Assembly: GCA_017622875.1 (NCBI GenBank)
Contig: JAGAQG010000002.1
Location: 1-64,000 of the forward strand
Source: Lachnospiraceae bacterium
GTDB taxonomy: Bacteria; Bacillota; Clostridia; Lachnospirales; Lachnospiraceae
DNA length: 64,000 bases
Reading direction: 5' to 3'
The notes under the pieces were generated by a model. It ran no database searches and had not been told where the DNA came from. It worked only from the letters and a program-made list of their open reading frames with translations. Numbering within the stretch: position 1 is the first letter of the stretch; the number at the start of each line of letters is the position of its first letter. Shown piece by piece: positions 41,296 through 49,725 of the stretch. The translations under genes and the position numbers were made by a program.

Positions 41296-42036
41296 TTAAC
41301 CTTCTAAATGAGAAATAATCTCTCTTTTATATTGTAAGAAATTTTCGGACAAATTAAAATCCTTTTTTCGAGGTTTTGGCTCTTTTATTACAATTTCTTT
41401 TGTAATGGAACCCGGTTTTCCGGTCAGAAGGTAGATTCTGTCGGACAAAAGAATTGCTTCGTCAATATCGTGGGTAATAAACAGCGTGGAAAGCTTAATT
41501 TTTTCCATTACATCCAGATACCATTCATGCACGGATGCCTTGGTCAGCATATCCAACGCAGAAAATGGTTCATCAAGCAATGCCACTTTTTCCGAAAACA
41601 GATAAGTGCGAAGAAGCGCTGCTCTCTGTTTCATCCCGCCGGAAATTTCTGCAGGATATTTCTTTTCTGCACCTTCCAGACCAAACTCTTCAAAATAGCC
41701 GGCAGCCTTTTCTCTGGCTTCTGACTTTTTCATCCCGCGAATTGTAAGCGGCAGTGCCACGTTATCTACGAGAGTTCGATATGGCAAAAGCAAATCTTTT
41801 TGCAGCATGTAGCTGATATTTCCCGGTTGCCCGGTGATTTCCTGTCCTTCCAGATAAATGTTTCCTTCATCCGGCGTACTAAGTCCTGCAATGATATTAA
41901 AAAGTGTTGTTTTTCCTCCTCCGCTGACACCAAGGAGGGAGACAATCTCTCCCTCCTTTAGCTCCAGTGAAATATCTCGAATGATTTCTTCGCCGTCAAA
42001 TGATTTTGAAACGCCTTTAACTTCTAAAACCGGCAT
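41296..42036 (-). CDS. ABC transporter ATPase, ThiZ-like (copy A)
   Basis: This 246-residue ATPase has Walker A GVSGGGKTT, signature ISGGMKQRAALLRT, Walker B VALLDEPFSALD and the switch His in LFITHDIDEA. It belongs to the nitrate/sulfonate/pyrimidine importer group. It energises the permease at 43086 with the binding protein at 42047. Control by the TPP riboswitch indicates import of a thiamine pyrimidine precursor. Confidence 0.93.
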   Translation of the reverse strand: MPVLEVKGVSKSFDGEEIIRDISLELKEGEIVSLLGVSGGGKTTLFNIIAGLSTPDEGNIYLEGQEITGQPGNISYMLQKDLLLPYRTLVDNVALPLTIRGMKKSEAREKAAGYFEEFGLEGAEKKYPAEISGGMKQRAALLRTYLFSEKVALLDEPFSALDMLTKASVHEWYLDVMEKIKLSTLFITHDIDEAILLSDRIYLLTGKPGSITKEIVIKEPKPRKKDFNLSENFLQYKREIISHLEG

Positions 42037-42046
42037 TTACTTCCTC

Positions 42047-43078
42047 CTATTGTGGCAGATATTCATTTGTGAAGCCGGCATTCAGCATCACATCTCCTTC
42101 TACCAATTCATTTTCATTTACCCATTTATAAAAATTGTTCCAACGGTCTGCATCGATAAATCCCCAGTATGGTGCATCTGACCTGTACTGGTCCGCTAAA
42201 TATTTCTGGCTTGCAACCACAAGTTCTTTATCAAGCTCCGGTGCCGCGCTGCAAAGAATGTCTGCTGCTTCTTCCGGATTTTCAATGGCAAATTCATATC
42301 CTTTGCTTAAAGCACTTAAAAATGCTTTTGCTGTTTCCGGATTTTCTTCTAAGAATTTATTTCCTGCTACGATGACCGGTGTATAGTAGTCAAATACCGG
42401 ATCAATGTCGGCAAATGCAAAATAATCTGTTGCCAAACCTTCTAATTCTGTCTTTACTCCTGCCCAAGCATAGAAGATCCAGATAGAATCCACGGAATTT
42501 GTTTTCAGCGCTGAAACTTCATCAGTCACTGTACTTGGAATCAGCTCTACTTTAGAGTAATCTCCGCCATCAGCTTCTACAACTTTTTCAATTGTTGCAA
42601 GTTCAATGGCACCATTCCATGTAGCATAAGAATGTCCTTCCATTCCCTTTGGTGTGTCCATGCCTTCCCCTGCACGGGAAATAATGCCGGATGTATTGTG
42701 CTGAATCACAGATGCCACTGCAGTCACAGGGATTGCATCCCCTTCAATAAATGCAGGTGCTAAAGAATCCTGGAACGATACACCAAACTGTGCTTTTCCG
42801 GATGCTACCAGTACCACTGCACCATCTTCCGGCGGCTGTACGATTTCAACCTCAAGACCTGCTTCTTCAAAAAATCCCAATTTCTGTGCTACATATAAAC
42901 CTGTGTGATTTGTATTTGGAGTCCAATCCAATACAAATGTGATTTTTTCTAATTCTTTATTTTCTTCTGTGCTTTCAGAAGTTCCAACTTCTGCTGCCGG
43001 TTCTTCTTTTGCTCCACAACCAGTAAGCATCCCAAATGTTAATACTGCTATGAGCAGTAAACTCATAATTTTCTTCAT
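42047..43078 (-). CDS. ThiY-like pyrimidine-precursor binding lipoprotein (copy A)
   Basis: This 343-residue substrate-binding protein has a lipobox (LTFGMLTGC) and an NMT1/THI5-like fold: ITFVLDWTPNTNHTGLYVAQ, GFFEEAGLEVEIVQPPEDGA, FGVSFQDSLAPAF. Members of this group bind formylaminopyrimidine or related thiamine precursors. It lies between permease and ATPase genes of a TPP-controlled operon, which supports that ligand. Exact ligand is inferred. Confidence 0.92.
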   Translation of the reverse strand: MKKIMSLLLIAVLTFGMLTGCGAKEEPAAEVGTSESTEENKELEKITFVLDWTPNTNHTGLYVAQKLGFFEEAGLEVEIVQPPEDGAVVLVASGKAQFGVSFQDSLAPAFIEGDAIPVTAVASVIQHNTSGIISRAGEGMDTPKGMEGHSYATWNGAIELATIEKVVEADGGDYSKVELIPSTVTDEVSALKTNSVDSIWIFYAWAGVKTELEGLATDYFAFADIDPVFDYYTPVIVAGNKFLEENPETAKAFLSALSKGYEFAIENPEEAADILCSAAPELDKELVVASQKYLADQYRSDAPYWGFIDADRWNNFYKWVNENELVEGDVMLNAGFTNEYLPQ

Positions 43079-43085
43079 CTTTCAA

Positions 43086-43847
43086 TTACTCCTTTTCCCA
43101 AGGCATACATTTCTTCTGCAAAAGGTCCACGCCCTTCATCAGCAGCAAGCTGATAATGGAAATCAGGAAAATGACTGCAAACATTTTGTCGAAAGAAAAT
43201 GCCTTTTTTACTCGCGTCATATAAACACCAAGTCCGCTGAATCCTCCAAGCCACTCGGAAATGACCGCTCCGACCACTGCGTAGGATGCGGAAATACGAA
43301 GTCCTGCAAAAAATTGTGACATTGCTCCCGGCAGTTTGACAATCCTAAAAATCTGCCATCTGCCTGCGCCCATGGCACGCAAGAGATTGATGGAATCCTG
43401 ATCTGCGGATTTGAATCCATTCAATAATCCCACAGCAATCGGGAAAAATGTGGTAATGACGATCAAAATAACCTTCGGTGCCATTTCATATCCAAACCAG
43501 AGTACTAAAAGCGGCGCAATGGCAACTGTTGGCACCGTCTGCGTCAGAACAATTAATGGATAGCATGCCTTATACAATGGCTCGAACTGATCCATCAATA
43601 CCGCCATCACAAATCCCAGTAAAATACCGAGCAGCAGACCGATAAATGCTTCCGATAATGTCACCAGAGAATGTTCCATCAATGCCGGGAGTTCTTCTAC
43701 AAATGCCTTTACCACCTGTACCGGTGATGGAAGCAAAAAGGAGTCTACCAGCCCCAAAGAGCAGACTGCCTGCCAAAGAACTAATATCACTGCGATTGCA
43801 GAAACTGACCATATTTTATTCGTGGTGTTTTGTAACTTTCTTTTCAA
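43086..43847 (-). CDS. ABC transporter permease, ThiX-like (copy A)
   Basis: This 253-residue inner-membrane protein has six predicted helices and the EAA-type loop seen in GLLNGFKSADQDSINLLRAM, GAGRWQIFRIVKLPGAMSQF. It starts at TTG (43845-43847) inside the end of the preceding gene, with a 32-base overlap; the same start is kept in copy B, which supports it. It forms the channel of the pyrimidine importer. Confidence 0.9.
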   Translation of the reverse strand: MKRKLQNTTNKIWSVSAIAVILVLWQAVCSLGLVDSFLLPSPVQVVKAFVEELPALMEHSLVTLSEAFIGLLLGILLGFVMAVLMDQFEPLYKACYPLIVLTQTVPTVAIAPLLVLWFGYEMAPKVILIVITTFFPIAVGLLNGFKSADQDSINLLRAMGAGRWQIFRIVKLPGAMSQFFAGLRISASYAVVGAVISEWLGGFSGLGVYMTRVKKAFSFDKMFAVIFLISIISLLLMKGVDLLQKKCMPWEKE

Positions 43848-44112
43848 TGGTTAATACGTCTCCTTCCGGACGATAGTTGATTTTTACATAAGCGGATACG
43901 GATTTTGCTCCAGCGCGAACTGCAATTTTCTGACATTCTTTTACAATGTCCATCAGTTCATCATAGTCCCCTTCAATGGAGGTTTCACATGGTCCTACGA
44001 AATAGTTCAGACCTGTAGATTTAATGTATGCGATGACCTCATCCACAATGCGGATCACTTCCTCATCACTGTTTACTTTTGGCAATACCTGAATTGCTAC
44101 ACTTGCATTCAT
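43816..44112 (-). CDS. MTH1187/YkoF-type thiamine-binding protein (copy A)
   Basis: This 98-residue ferredoxin-like-fold protein is of the thiamine-binding (COG0011) family: MNASVAIQVLPKVNSDEEVI, FVGPCETSIEGDYDELM and AGAKSVSAYVKINYRPEGD. It is the first gene after the TPP riboswitch and overlaps the permease gene. It probably binds thiamine or its pyrimidine in the cytoplasm; the precise role is not settled for the family. Confidence 0.88.
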   Translation of the reverse strand: MNASVAIQVLPKVNSDEEVIRIVDEVIAYIKSTGLNYFVGPCETSIEGDYDELMDIVKECQKIAVRAGAKSVSAYVKINYRPEGDVLTIEKKVTKHHE

Positions 44113-44212
44113 TTTAAATTTTCTCCTTTCAGATTGTTAAATAACACACCTGATTTTAGAGTGCATTTTGTGGCATCCGCTGCGCGCCTGCAAATGCATT
44201 TTTGAACCAAAC

Positions 44213-44246
44213 AAAAAACCTGAGCATCCGATTTGGATACTCAGGT
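44213..44246 (-). terminator. TPP-controlled terminator (copy A)
   Basis: ACCTGAGTATCC pairs with GGATGCTCAGGT (44218-44246) and is followed by six T on the minus strand. It lies after the riboswitch and before the first gene, so ligand binding should stop transcription here. Confidence 0.85.
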
Positions 44247-44277
44247 ATAAAATTTCAATTCTCTACGAAAATGTACT

Positions 44278-44363
44278 CTTCCTACGCTGGCATTATCCAG
44301 ATCAGGTTCATGGGTTTGAGAAAACGATTCCTCATCTCAGCCGGCCGATTTACCAGCGCCCCT
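44278..44363 (-). ncRNA. TPP riboswitch (copy A)
   Basis: The minus strand shows the conserved THI-box parts: GGGGCGCTGG, GGCTGAGATGAGG, ACCCATGAACCTGATCTGG and ATAATGCCAGCGTAGGAAG. The outer pairing GCGCTGG/CCAGCGT closes the element. It senses thiamine diphosphate and controls 44112 downward. Confidence 0.97.
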
Positions 44364-44379
44364 TCTATTGTCAGAATTT

Positions 44380-44408
44380 AGTTTACTACTCGTCTTTTTA
44401 AATGTCAA
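44380..44408 (-). promoter_or_regulatory. promoter upstream of the TPP riboswitch (copy A)
   Basis: TTGACA (44403-44408) and TAAACT (44380-44385), 17 bases apart, directly before the riboswitch. The same boxes are kept in copy B. Confidence 0.7.
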
Positions 44409-44871
44409 TTTATATTCGGAATATATTTTCTGTTTTTTGTTTTCCCAATATACTGTACAAGCATGGCAATTGCCGCTGTAATGGTAAAACTTAGGATTGT
44501 CACCAACAAAACTTCATATTTCCCGACATACAAATTGCCAAGAATACCGCCTATTGCTGCCATCTTTTTATTTTTACATTTTGATATCAGCTTTATTATA
44601 TAAAGCGAAAAAATGCAGCCACTAGCATAACAAGATGCAATCCATAAAGTTTTTTTATTTTCAAAAGAGCATATTTTATATTGCCAACTGGTGATAAACT
44701 AATTTTGTCAGCCTTTGGTAAATAATTTAACGCCATACAAAATCCCGATAGCACAATAAAAATCGACACGCCAAAGGCACCTGTAAAAAATGTAATTCCG
44801 CAATGTCCCAGAAATATTTCCAGAAAAGCAATTGCTCTTAATATCTGTAAGCTTTCTATCTGTTTTTTCAT
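44405..44871 (-). pseudogene. acyltransferase family 3 gene, internally deleted
   Basis: An N-terminal part (ESLQILRAIAFLEIFLGHCG, then GVSIFIVLSGFCMALNYLPK) is typical of membrane O-acyltransferases such as OafA. It stops after 91 codons at 44596. A C-terminal membrane segment (YEVLLVTILSFTITAAIAML) resumes near 44563 and ends at 44405. Complete members have about 350 residues, so most of the gene is gone. Its ATG overlaps the stop of the 44868 gene. Copy B of the cassette has no such remnant. Confidence 0.75.
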
Positions 44872-45125
44872 GCGTCAAAATCCACGTGATAGGTATTGTC
44901 TCCCTCAAGAATATCTACATAATGAAGATCAAACTGATCATCAATAATTGTCATGCAGCCTCTGTACATTAATTCTTCTGTTTTCTTGATCAGGAATATA
45001 TAATCACCGTTTTCTTTTTCATCAGCCTCATCGCTGACATCATTGTAGAATTCACGACCGTCAATTTCACCCGGATAGCCGGCAGCTTTGATTTTTTCTT
45101 CTATAAGTTTATATAATTCGTTCAT
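44868..45125 (-). CDS. small acidic protein of unknown function (copy A)
   Basis: I do not recognise the family. The 85 residues begin MNELYKLIEEKIKAAGYPGE and end YVDILEGDNTYHVDFDA, with one central (M/T)TIIDDQFDLHYVD segment. No signal or membrane helix. It has a close paralogue at 58679, also upstream of a TPP cassette, which shows the gene is real and belongs to the duplicated unit. It has its own promoter at 45161-45189. Confidence 0.75.
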   Translation of the reverse strand: MNELYKLIEEKIKAAGYPGEIDGREFYNDVSDEADEKENGDYIFLIKKTEELMYRGCMTIIDDQFDLHYVDILEGDNTYHVDFDA

Positions 45126-45160
45126 CGTTTTTACCTCTATATTCTTAATTATCTGAAAAG

Positions 45161-45204
45161 ATTATAATATAAATCTTTTTTTCATACAATGTGATTTTAT
45201 CACA
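45161..45204 (-). promoter_or_regulatory. promoter of the 44868 gene and adjacent palindrome
   Basis: On the minus strand TTGTAT (45184-45189) and TATAAT (45161-45166) are 17 bases apart. Immediately upstream is the palindrome TGTGATTTTATCACA (45190-45204), between this gene and the divergent hemerythrin gene. It resembles Crp/Fnr- or Rex-type sites but its spacing fits neither exactly. Confidence 0.5.
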
Positions 45205-45296
45205 GAAAAACACCTGAAATTCCGTTATATTAAACTCAACAAAGAAAACAAACCGAGGCGATAAAAATAAAAACAGAAAGGTTAAACGGTGGATAT

Positions 45297-45719
45297 ATGT
45301 ACGCAGTATTTAATGACAATTTATTAACAGGAAACAACTTAATCGATGAACAGCACAGAGAAATCATTGAAAAGATCAACAAATTAGTAAACACATGTGA
45401 AAACGGCACATGCCAGATTGAATCAATAAAAATGTTAGACTTCTTAGCAGACTATACAGAAAAACATTTCCAGGAAGAAGAAGAACTTCAGAGAGAAGTT
45501 GGATACCCTGGACTTGTAGAACACAAGAAACGCCATGACGAATTCAGAGTTGCAGTAAAAGAACTTCACGAAATGTTAGAAGAGGAAGAAGGACCTTCAG
45601 AAAGATTCGTAAAAGCAGTTCAGGAAAATGTAATCGACTGGTTATACAGACACATCAAAGGCTTTGACTGCTCCGTAGCAGCTTATATCAACATGGCACA
45701 CTTACCAGAGAGATTATAA
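45297..45719 (+). CDS. bacteriohemerythrin
   Basis: This 140-residue four-helix protein binds oxygen at a di-iron centre. The ligand pattern is complete: His in LIDEQHREI, His and Glu in EKHFQEEEEL, His in LVEHKKRHDEF (two), and His/Asp in WLYRHIKGFD. It is a single-domain type, probably an oxygen or redox buffer in an anaerobe. Start MYAVFNDN follows GGTGG. Confidence 0.95.
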   Translation: MYAVFNDNLLTGNNLIDEQHREIIEKINKLVNTCENGTCQIESIKMLDFLADYTEKHFQEEEELQREVGYPGLVEHKKRHDEFRVAVKELHEMLEEEEGPSERFVKAVQENVIDWLYRHIKGFDCSVAAYINMAHLPERL

Positions 45720-45745
45720 GAACCACCCTTTTCTCACCTATATAC

Positions 45746-45781
45746 AAAAAGCACTTACCCCAAACAGGTAAGTGCTTTTTT
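45746..45781. terminator. bidirectional terminator between hemerythrin and PII-like genes
   Basis: AAAAAGCACTTACC pairs with GGTAAGTGCTTTTT, giving T runs on both strands between converging genes. Confidence 0.85.
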
Positions 45782-45786
45782 ACATT

Positions 45787-46482
45787 CTATAGTTCATCCA
45801 TTTCGAATTCATCTAATAATCTCATACCTGCGGTATCAGTTACCGGGAGTGAGAATACGATTGCTTTTGCTTCTGTTTTGATTCCGGCTTCTTTCATGAT
45901 GGATTCCATAATTGCTTTTTTATGCTCTGTTTTCGCAACAATAAATACCATTTCTTTTTCCGGAACAAGACTCACACCGAGGAATTTTTCCGCATGGGCT
46001 CCGCCGGTACCCTTTGCATGAATAACCGTTCCGCCGGCTGCATGTACCTTTCTTGCCGCATCCATAATCTGTTCCATATATCCCTGATTCGCAATCGCTA
46101 CCAATAATTCATATTTTGTATCCTTCAACGATGATTCCTCTCCTTTCACGAATTCCTGACCGCATGTTAAGAATTCTAACGCCCTTTTTCCGCCAATGCT
46201 GCTGATTGGAATGATAAATGCAATTCCAACTCCCGGAAGATCAATCTTCATCTGAAGCTGTAACTGACGTTTTACCTGTTTCCACTTCGACTTCGTCACA
46301 AAATGGAACATGACACCTCTTTCAGAACCGTCTAATCCAAAATAATCCAACACCTGACTGGAAGCTGTTCCAACACCCAGCGTGATGGCTGATACAGGAA
46401 GTTCCATTTCTTCATAAAAAGAGGCAAATTTTCGTATAAACTTACGATCTACGATCGTTACCGCCATATATAATTCGTTCAC
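45787..46482 (-). CDS. PII-like regulator partnered with a DUF1538 permease
   Basis: This 231-residue protein has two ferredoxin-like halves. The second shows PII features: AAGGTVIHAKGTGGAHAEKF, then PEKEMVFIVAKTEHKKAIME. It starts at GTG (46482) after AAGGAGGGG. It is 12 bases downstream of the DUF1538 gene; PII-like proteins next to DUF1538 permeases are a recurring pair. It probably regulates that permease. Ligand unknown. Confidence 0.8.
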   Translation of the reverse strand: MNELYMAVTIVDRKFIRKFASFYEEMELPVSAITLGVGTASSQVLDYFGLDGSERGVMFHFVTKSKWKQVKRQLQLQMKIDLPGVGIAFIIPISSIGGKRALEFLTCGQEFVKGEESSLKDTKYELLVAIANQGYMEQIMDAARKVHAAGGTVIHAKGTGGAHAEKFLGVSLVPEKEMVFIVAKTEHKKAIMESIMKEAGIKTEAKAIVFSLPVTDTAGMRLLDEFEMDEL

Positions 46483-46494
46483 TTTATCCCCTCC

Positions 46495-48015
46495 TTATAA
46501 ATCGATGATTGTATCATCATCAAATTCGGCCAGACCATAATCCGGTACGGCATGTTCTTTCTGTTTCAGCATCTGTACAGCGCCCATGATCTGAATCGTG
46601 ATGAGCGGAGTCATTGCAACCATGGATACGACACCAAATGCATCAGCTACCAGATTGCCACCCACAGCCTGACAGGCTCCCCGGGCAAGCGGTAAAAGAA
46701 ATGTTGCTGTCATTGGTCCTGACGCAACACCACCGGAGTCAAATGCAATAGCCGTAAAAATCTTAGGAACTATAAATGACAAGATCAGGGCAATGGCATA
46801 GCCCGGAATTAAAAAGTAAAGTATCGGCAGTCCTGTAAGTACACGAATCATTGCCAGAGCAACCGATGCAGATACACCTAATGACAATGCCGTTCCCATA
46901 GCTTTTGCGGAAATTCTTCCGTCTGTCAGTTCTTCTACCTGATGATTTAAAACGTAAACCGCCGGTTCTGCTTTTACAATAAAGTAACCGATCAGTGCTC
47001 CAATTGGAATCAGCAGATAACGGTAAGCGCCGTCTGCAAGCACCGTTCCCAGATAACTTCCTGCCGGCATAAAACCTACATTCGCACCTGTCAGAAACAA
47101 TACCAGCCCAATGTATGTATATACAAGACCTACGATAATTTTTGAAAGATTTCGTTTTGGAAGCCGCAAGGAAACAACCTGAAAGATTCCAAAAAATACG
47201 ATGATCGGTAATAATGATACTGCGATTTCTTCCATATAAGCCGGCAGTTCATGAGAAAACATCTGCATCAGCTCCACGGTTGTATCTACCTGTGGAATCT
47301 GTGTGATAGAAACACCGCCCTCTGATGGGTGGAAAATCATTCCTAAAATCAGTACCGCCAAAATCGGTCCTACAGAACAAAGTGCTACCAGTCCAAAACT
47401 GTCATCTGCCGCATTGCGGTCACTTCGAATCGCTGCAATACCGATACCAAGCGCCATGATAAATGGTACTGTCATCGGTCCTGTGGTTACTCCGCCTGAA
47501 TCAAATGCCACCGCTCTAAACTCCGGCGAAACCTGACTTGCCAATATAAATACAATGATATAAAAGAACACCAGCAGTTTCGCCAGTGAAATACTGTATA
47601 AAATTCGAAGTAATGCCAATACAAGGAAAATCCCCACACCGATTGCAACCGCCATGATAATAGTCATATTCGGTATGGATGGCACCAATGTCGCCAGAAC
47701 CTGCAAATCTGGCTCTGAAATTGTAATCATAACCCCCAACAGGAAAGAAAGACACACGATGAGCAATACATTTTTACTCTGGGTCATCTTAGCGCCCACT
47801 TTTTCTCCCATCATGGTCATAGACATTTCCGCACCCAGTGTAAAAAACATCATTCCAAAGATTACCAGCATTGCGCCCATTAAAAAACTTAATAAAATGC
47901 TTGGCGTAAATGGTGTAATAGAAAAACATAACACCAATACGATCAGAATAATCGGCACAACGGCTACAACCGCTTCTGTTAGTTTGTTTCGTAATTTATG
48001 TATTCGAAAACTCAA
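46495..48015 (-). CDS. DUF1538 family membrane protein
   Basis: This 506-residue integral membrane protein has about 12 helices in two homologous halves, each with the signature AFDSGGV(T/A)(T/S)GPMT. The transported substrate is not known. It starts at TTG (48013-48015), which overlaps the TGA of the preceding gene. GAGGTG lies five bases upstream, so it is translationally coupled to that gene. Confidence 0.88.
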   Translation of the reverse strand: MSFRIHKLRNKLTEAVVAVVPIILIVLVLCFSITPFTPSILLSFLMGAMLVIFGMMFFTLGAEMSMTMMGEKVGAKMTQSKNVLLIVCLSFLLGVMITISEPDLQVLATLVPSIPNMTIIMAVAIGVGIFLVLALLRILYSISLAKLLVFFYIIVFILASQVSPEFRAVAFDSGGVTTGPMTVPFIMALGIGIAAIRSDRNAADDSFGLVALCSVGPILAVLILGMIFHPSEGGVSITQIPQVDTTVELMQMFSHELPAYMEEIAVSLLPIIVFFGIFQVVSLRLPKRNLSKIIVGLVYTYIGLVLFLTGANVGFMPAGSYLGTVLADGAYRYLLIPIGALIGYFIVKAEPAVYVLNHQVEELTDGRISAKAMGTALSLGVSASVALAMIRVLTGLPILYFLIPGYAIALILSFIVPKIFTAIAFDSGGVASGPMTATFLLPLARGACQAVGGNLVADAFGVVSMVAMTPLITIQIMGAVQMLKQKEHAVPDYGLAEFDDDTIIDL

Positions 48016-48503
48016 TTCGTCACCTCACTTCTAACTTTTTTAAAAATTTCATATTGTCGTTTTAGTTCTGTTTCTTCATCAATTAAAAGCCCTTTTGCTT
48101 CTAGAATGCGCTCAATTGCCTGCGCTGAATCCATTGTATGATATGCAGGGAATAGGCCTCTTAACTCTTTCGGTTTGACAATTTTATATACCTGTATTGA
48201 TGTCATTTCATAGGTATAACAAAAATACCGATATATATATCCAATCCAAAACATTTCATTATGTGTATATTTTACAGAACCGTATTCCGATTTTCCATAC
48301 TGTTCCTCTATCATATTCAATATATCTTTCTCATGGATATTGGTTTGCAAGACAGATTCATTGTCCATTGCTTTTGCCACATTACTATTCATAAATCTTC
48401 TTATAAAAACTTCCGAACTAACCTGTGCAAAATCAACTGCTATTTCAAATGCCTTTGCCTGTAAATCGCATAGCAGCAAGCCATCCTTATTCATTTTTCT
48501 CAT
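48012..48503 (-). CDS. DUF3791-like protein, candidate antitoxin partner
   Basis: This 163-residue protein has a segment NEMFWIGYIYRYFCYTYEMT, then SIQVYKIVKPKELRGLFPAY and HTMDSAQAIERI. The spacing of aromatic residues and the final (Y)HT resemble DUF3791 proteins, often found beside DUF3990 proteins. It follows the XRE-DUF3990 gene in the same direction. The match is by eye and the toxin-antitoxin role is inference. Confidence 0.6.
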   Translation of the reverse strand: MRKMNKDGLLLCDLQAKAFEIAVDFAQVSSEVFIRRFMNSNVAKAMDNESVLQTNIHEKDILNMIEEQYGKSEYGSVKYTHNEMFWIGYIYRYFCYTYEMTSIQVYKIVKPKELRGLFPAYHTMDSAQAIERILEAKGLLIDEETELKRQYEIFKKVRSEVTN

Positions 48504-48521
48504 TCTTCAATCACACCTTTA

Positions 48522-49376
48522 TTAGCTTAATATTTCGTCAATATATCTTCCTTTTCCTCTATATTGTATTTTCGCTAATTTTACTTTATCGTCTCCTAAT
48601 TTTGTGTCATCAGTTCTGATATTTTTATAGTATTCCTTCTCGTTACCAGAAATATAGCACCGTTCTATCAGCTTTACCTGCTTTATCGCCTTGTCACTAA
48701 TAAACACATACTGCGAACCCAGATGTGTCGCTGCCAGGCAATGCTTACACTGTTCGTCTGTGATTTCTCCCCCAATAAATGAATTAATTATTTGGAACAT
48801 CCTATTATCTGCAATTGGAGCAATGATATAATCACAATCTCGAGATTCCTCTATAAGTTTTTTTACAATAGGATGTGATTCATATTCTTCTAACACACCA
48901 CGATAATATGCGATCGTCATCATCCACTCTTGATTCACTTCATATCTTTTGCACTTTAAATTTTCATCATTAAAATCCAAAAAATATACCGATGATTTTT
49001 CAAATCCTGATATAAAGGAAATTGCTTGTTCGTAACTTTCACCGGCATAGAATCCCTGACCGAAATCATTGTTTGCTCTACCTGCATGCAAATTCAACTC
49101 TCCTACAATAGAGCTTTTCGCACCATGAAATAACAATTTATGATTACTTTCCAGATTGTCTGTCCAAAGCATCTCTTTTAATCTATTTAATTTGATTTTT
49201 TTCTCAAAAGCATAGGAATACACCTGTTCCAACAACCTTGCCGTTGGTTCATTCTTTCCTAATTCATTTCTGGAAATTGTTTTTTGCTCAACGCCTAATT
49301 GCTCGGCCAACTCCACTTGTGTTAATTCCAAAATCCCACGGATTGCCTTCAAATCTTGTTTGAAATTATATTCCAC
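48522..49376 (-). CDS. XRE regulator fused to a DUF3990 ADP-ribosyltransferase-like domain
   Basis: This 284-residue protein has a helix-turn-helix (AIRGILELTQVELAEQLGVE, then QKTISRNELGKNEP). A DUF3990 domain starting KLLFHGAKSSIVGELNL follows, with DFGQGFYAGESYEQAISFI and YRGVLEEY. DUF3990 is distantly related to ADP-ribosyltransferases and is found in predicted toxins. The GTG at 49376 is chosen for its spacing from AGTGAGG; a GTG three codons upstream is the alternative. Two 22-bp direct repeats overlap its promoter, suggesting autoregulation. Confidence 0.75.
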   Translation of the reverse strand: MEYNFKQDLKAIRGILELTQVELAEQLGVEQKTISRNELGKNEPTARLLEQVYSYAFEKKIKLNRLKEMLWTDNLESNHKLLFHGAKSSIVGELNLHAGRANNDFGQGFYAGESYEQAISFISGFEKSSVYFLDFNDENLKCKRYEVNQEWMMTIAYYRGVLEEYESHPIVKKLIEESRDCDYIIAPIADNRMFQIINSFIGGEITDEQCKHCLAATHLGSQYVFISDKAIKQVKLIERCYISGNEKEYYKNIRTDDTKLGDDKVKLAKIQYRGKGRYIDEILS

Positions 49377-49394
49377 AGTTCTCACCTCACTTTA

Positions 49395-49460
49395 TTTATA
49401 CCACATGACCTAAACAAGTTCAACAAGAACTTTCTTGCACCACATGACCTAAACAAGTTC
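49395..49460 (-). promoter_or_regulatory. promoter and paired direct-repeat operator of the XRE-DUF3990 gene
   Basis: TTGAAC (49418-49423) and TATAAA (49395-49400) are 17 bases apart on the minus strand. The 22-bp sequence ACCACATGACC..AAGTTC occurs identically at 49400-49421 and 49439-49460, a 39-base period. The first copy fills the promoter spacer. Binding by the fused XRE domain is inferred. Confidence 0.75.
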
Positions 49461-49474
49461 GAAGATAGTGCAGC

Positions 49475-49519
49475 GAAAAAAGGACTTTTCTCTTAGCTTC
49501 TGCTAAAAGAAAAGTCCTT
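49475..49519 (-). terminator. orphan terminator with a short coding remnant upstream
   Basis: AAGGACTTTTCT pairs with AGAAAAGTCCTT, with six T following on the minus strand. Just upstream (about 49540-49570) the minus strand encodes VPTMKTLDK and a stop, the tail of a lost gene. From there to 49725 I see no further gene. Confidence 0.65.
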
Positions 49520-49725
49520 ATAACGTTCCATGAATATCTTATTTATCAAGAGTTTTCATAGTTGGGACTAGCCCAGTGTGATTTTTGTCTGGTTTCGTCT
49601 GGTGTTGTCTTTCTTATGAAATCAACACTTTCTCCCATTATCTCCGCTTTTGAGTTTTATCAAGTTTCGTCTAATGTGTTTGAAATGGGTTAAGTCGGCA
49701 AGTCCCTCCGGCCAAAGATATAATT

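Noticed and set aside
45190-45204. Palindrome as a certain Crp or Rex site
   Set aside because: Crp and Rex sites have a six-base centre between TGTGA and TCACA; this one has five, so only a general operator call is made.
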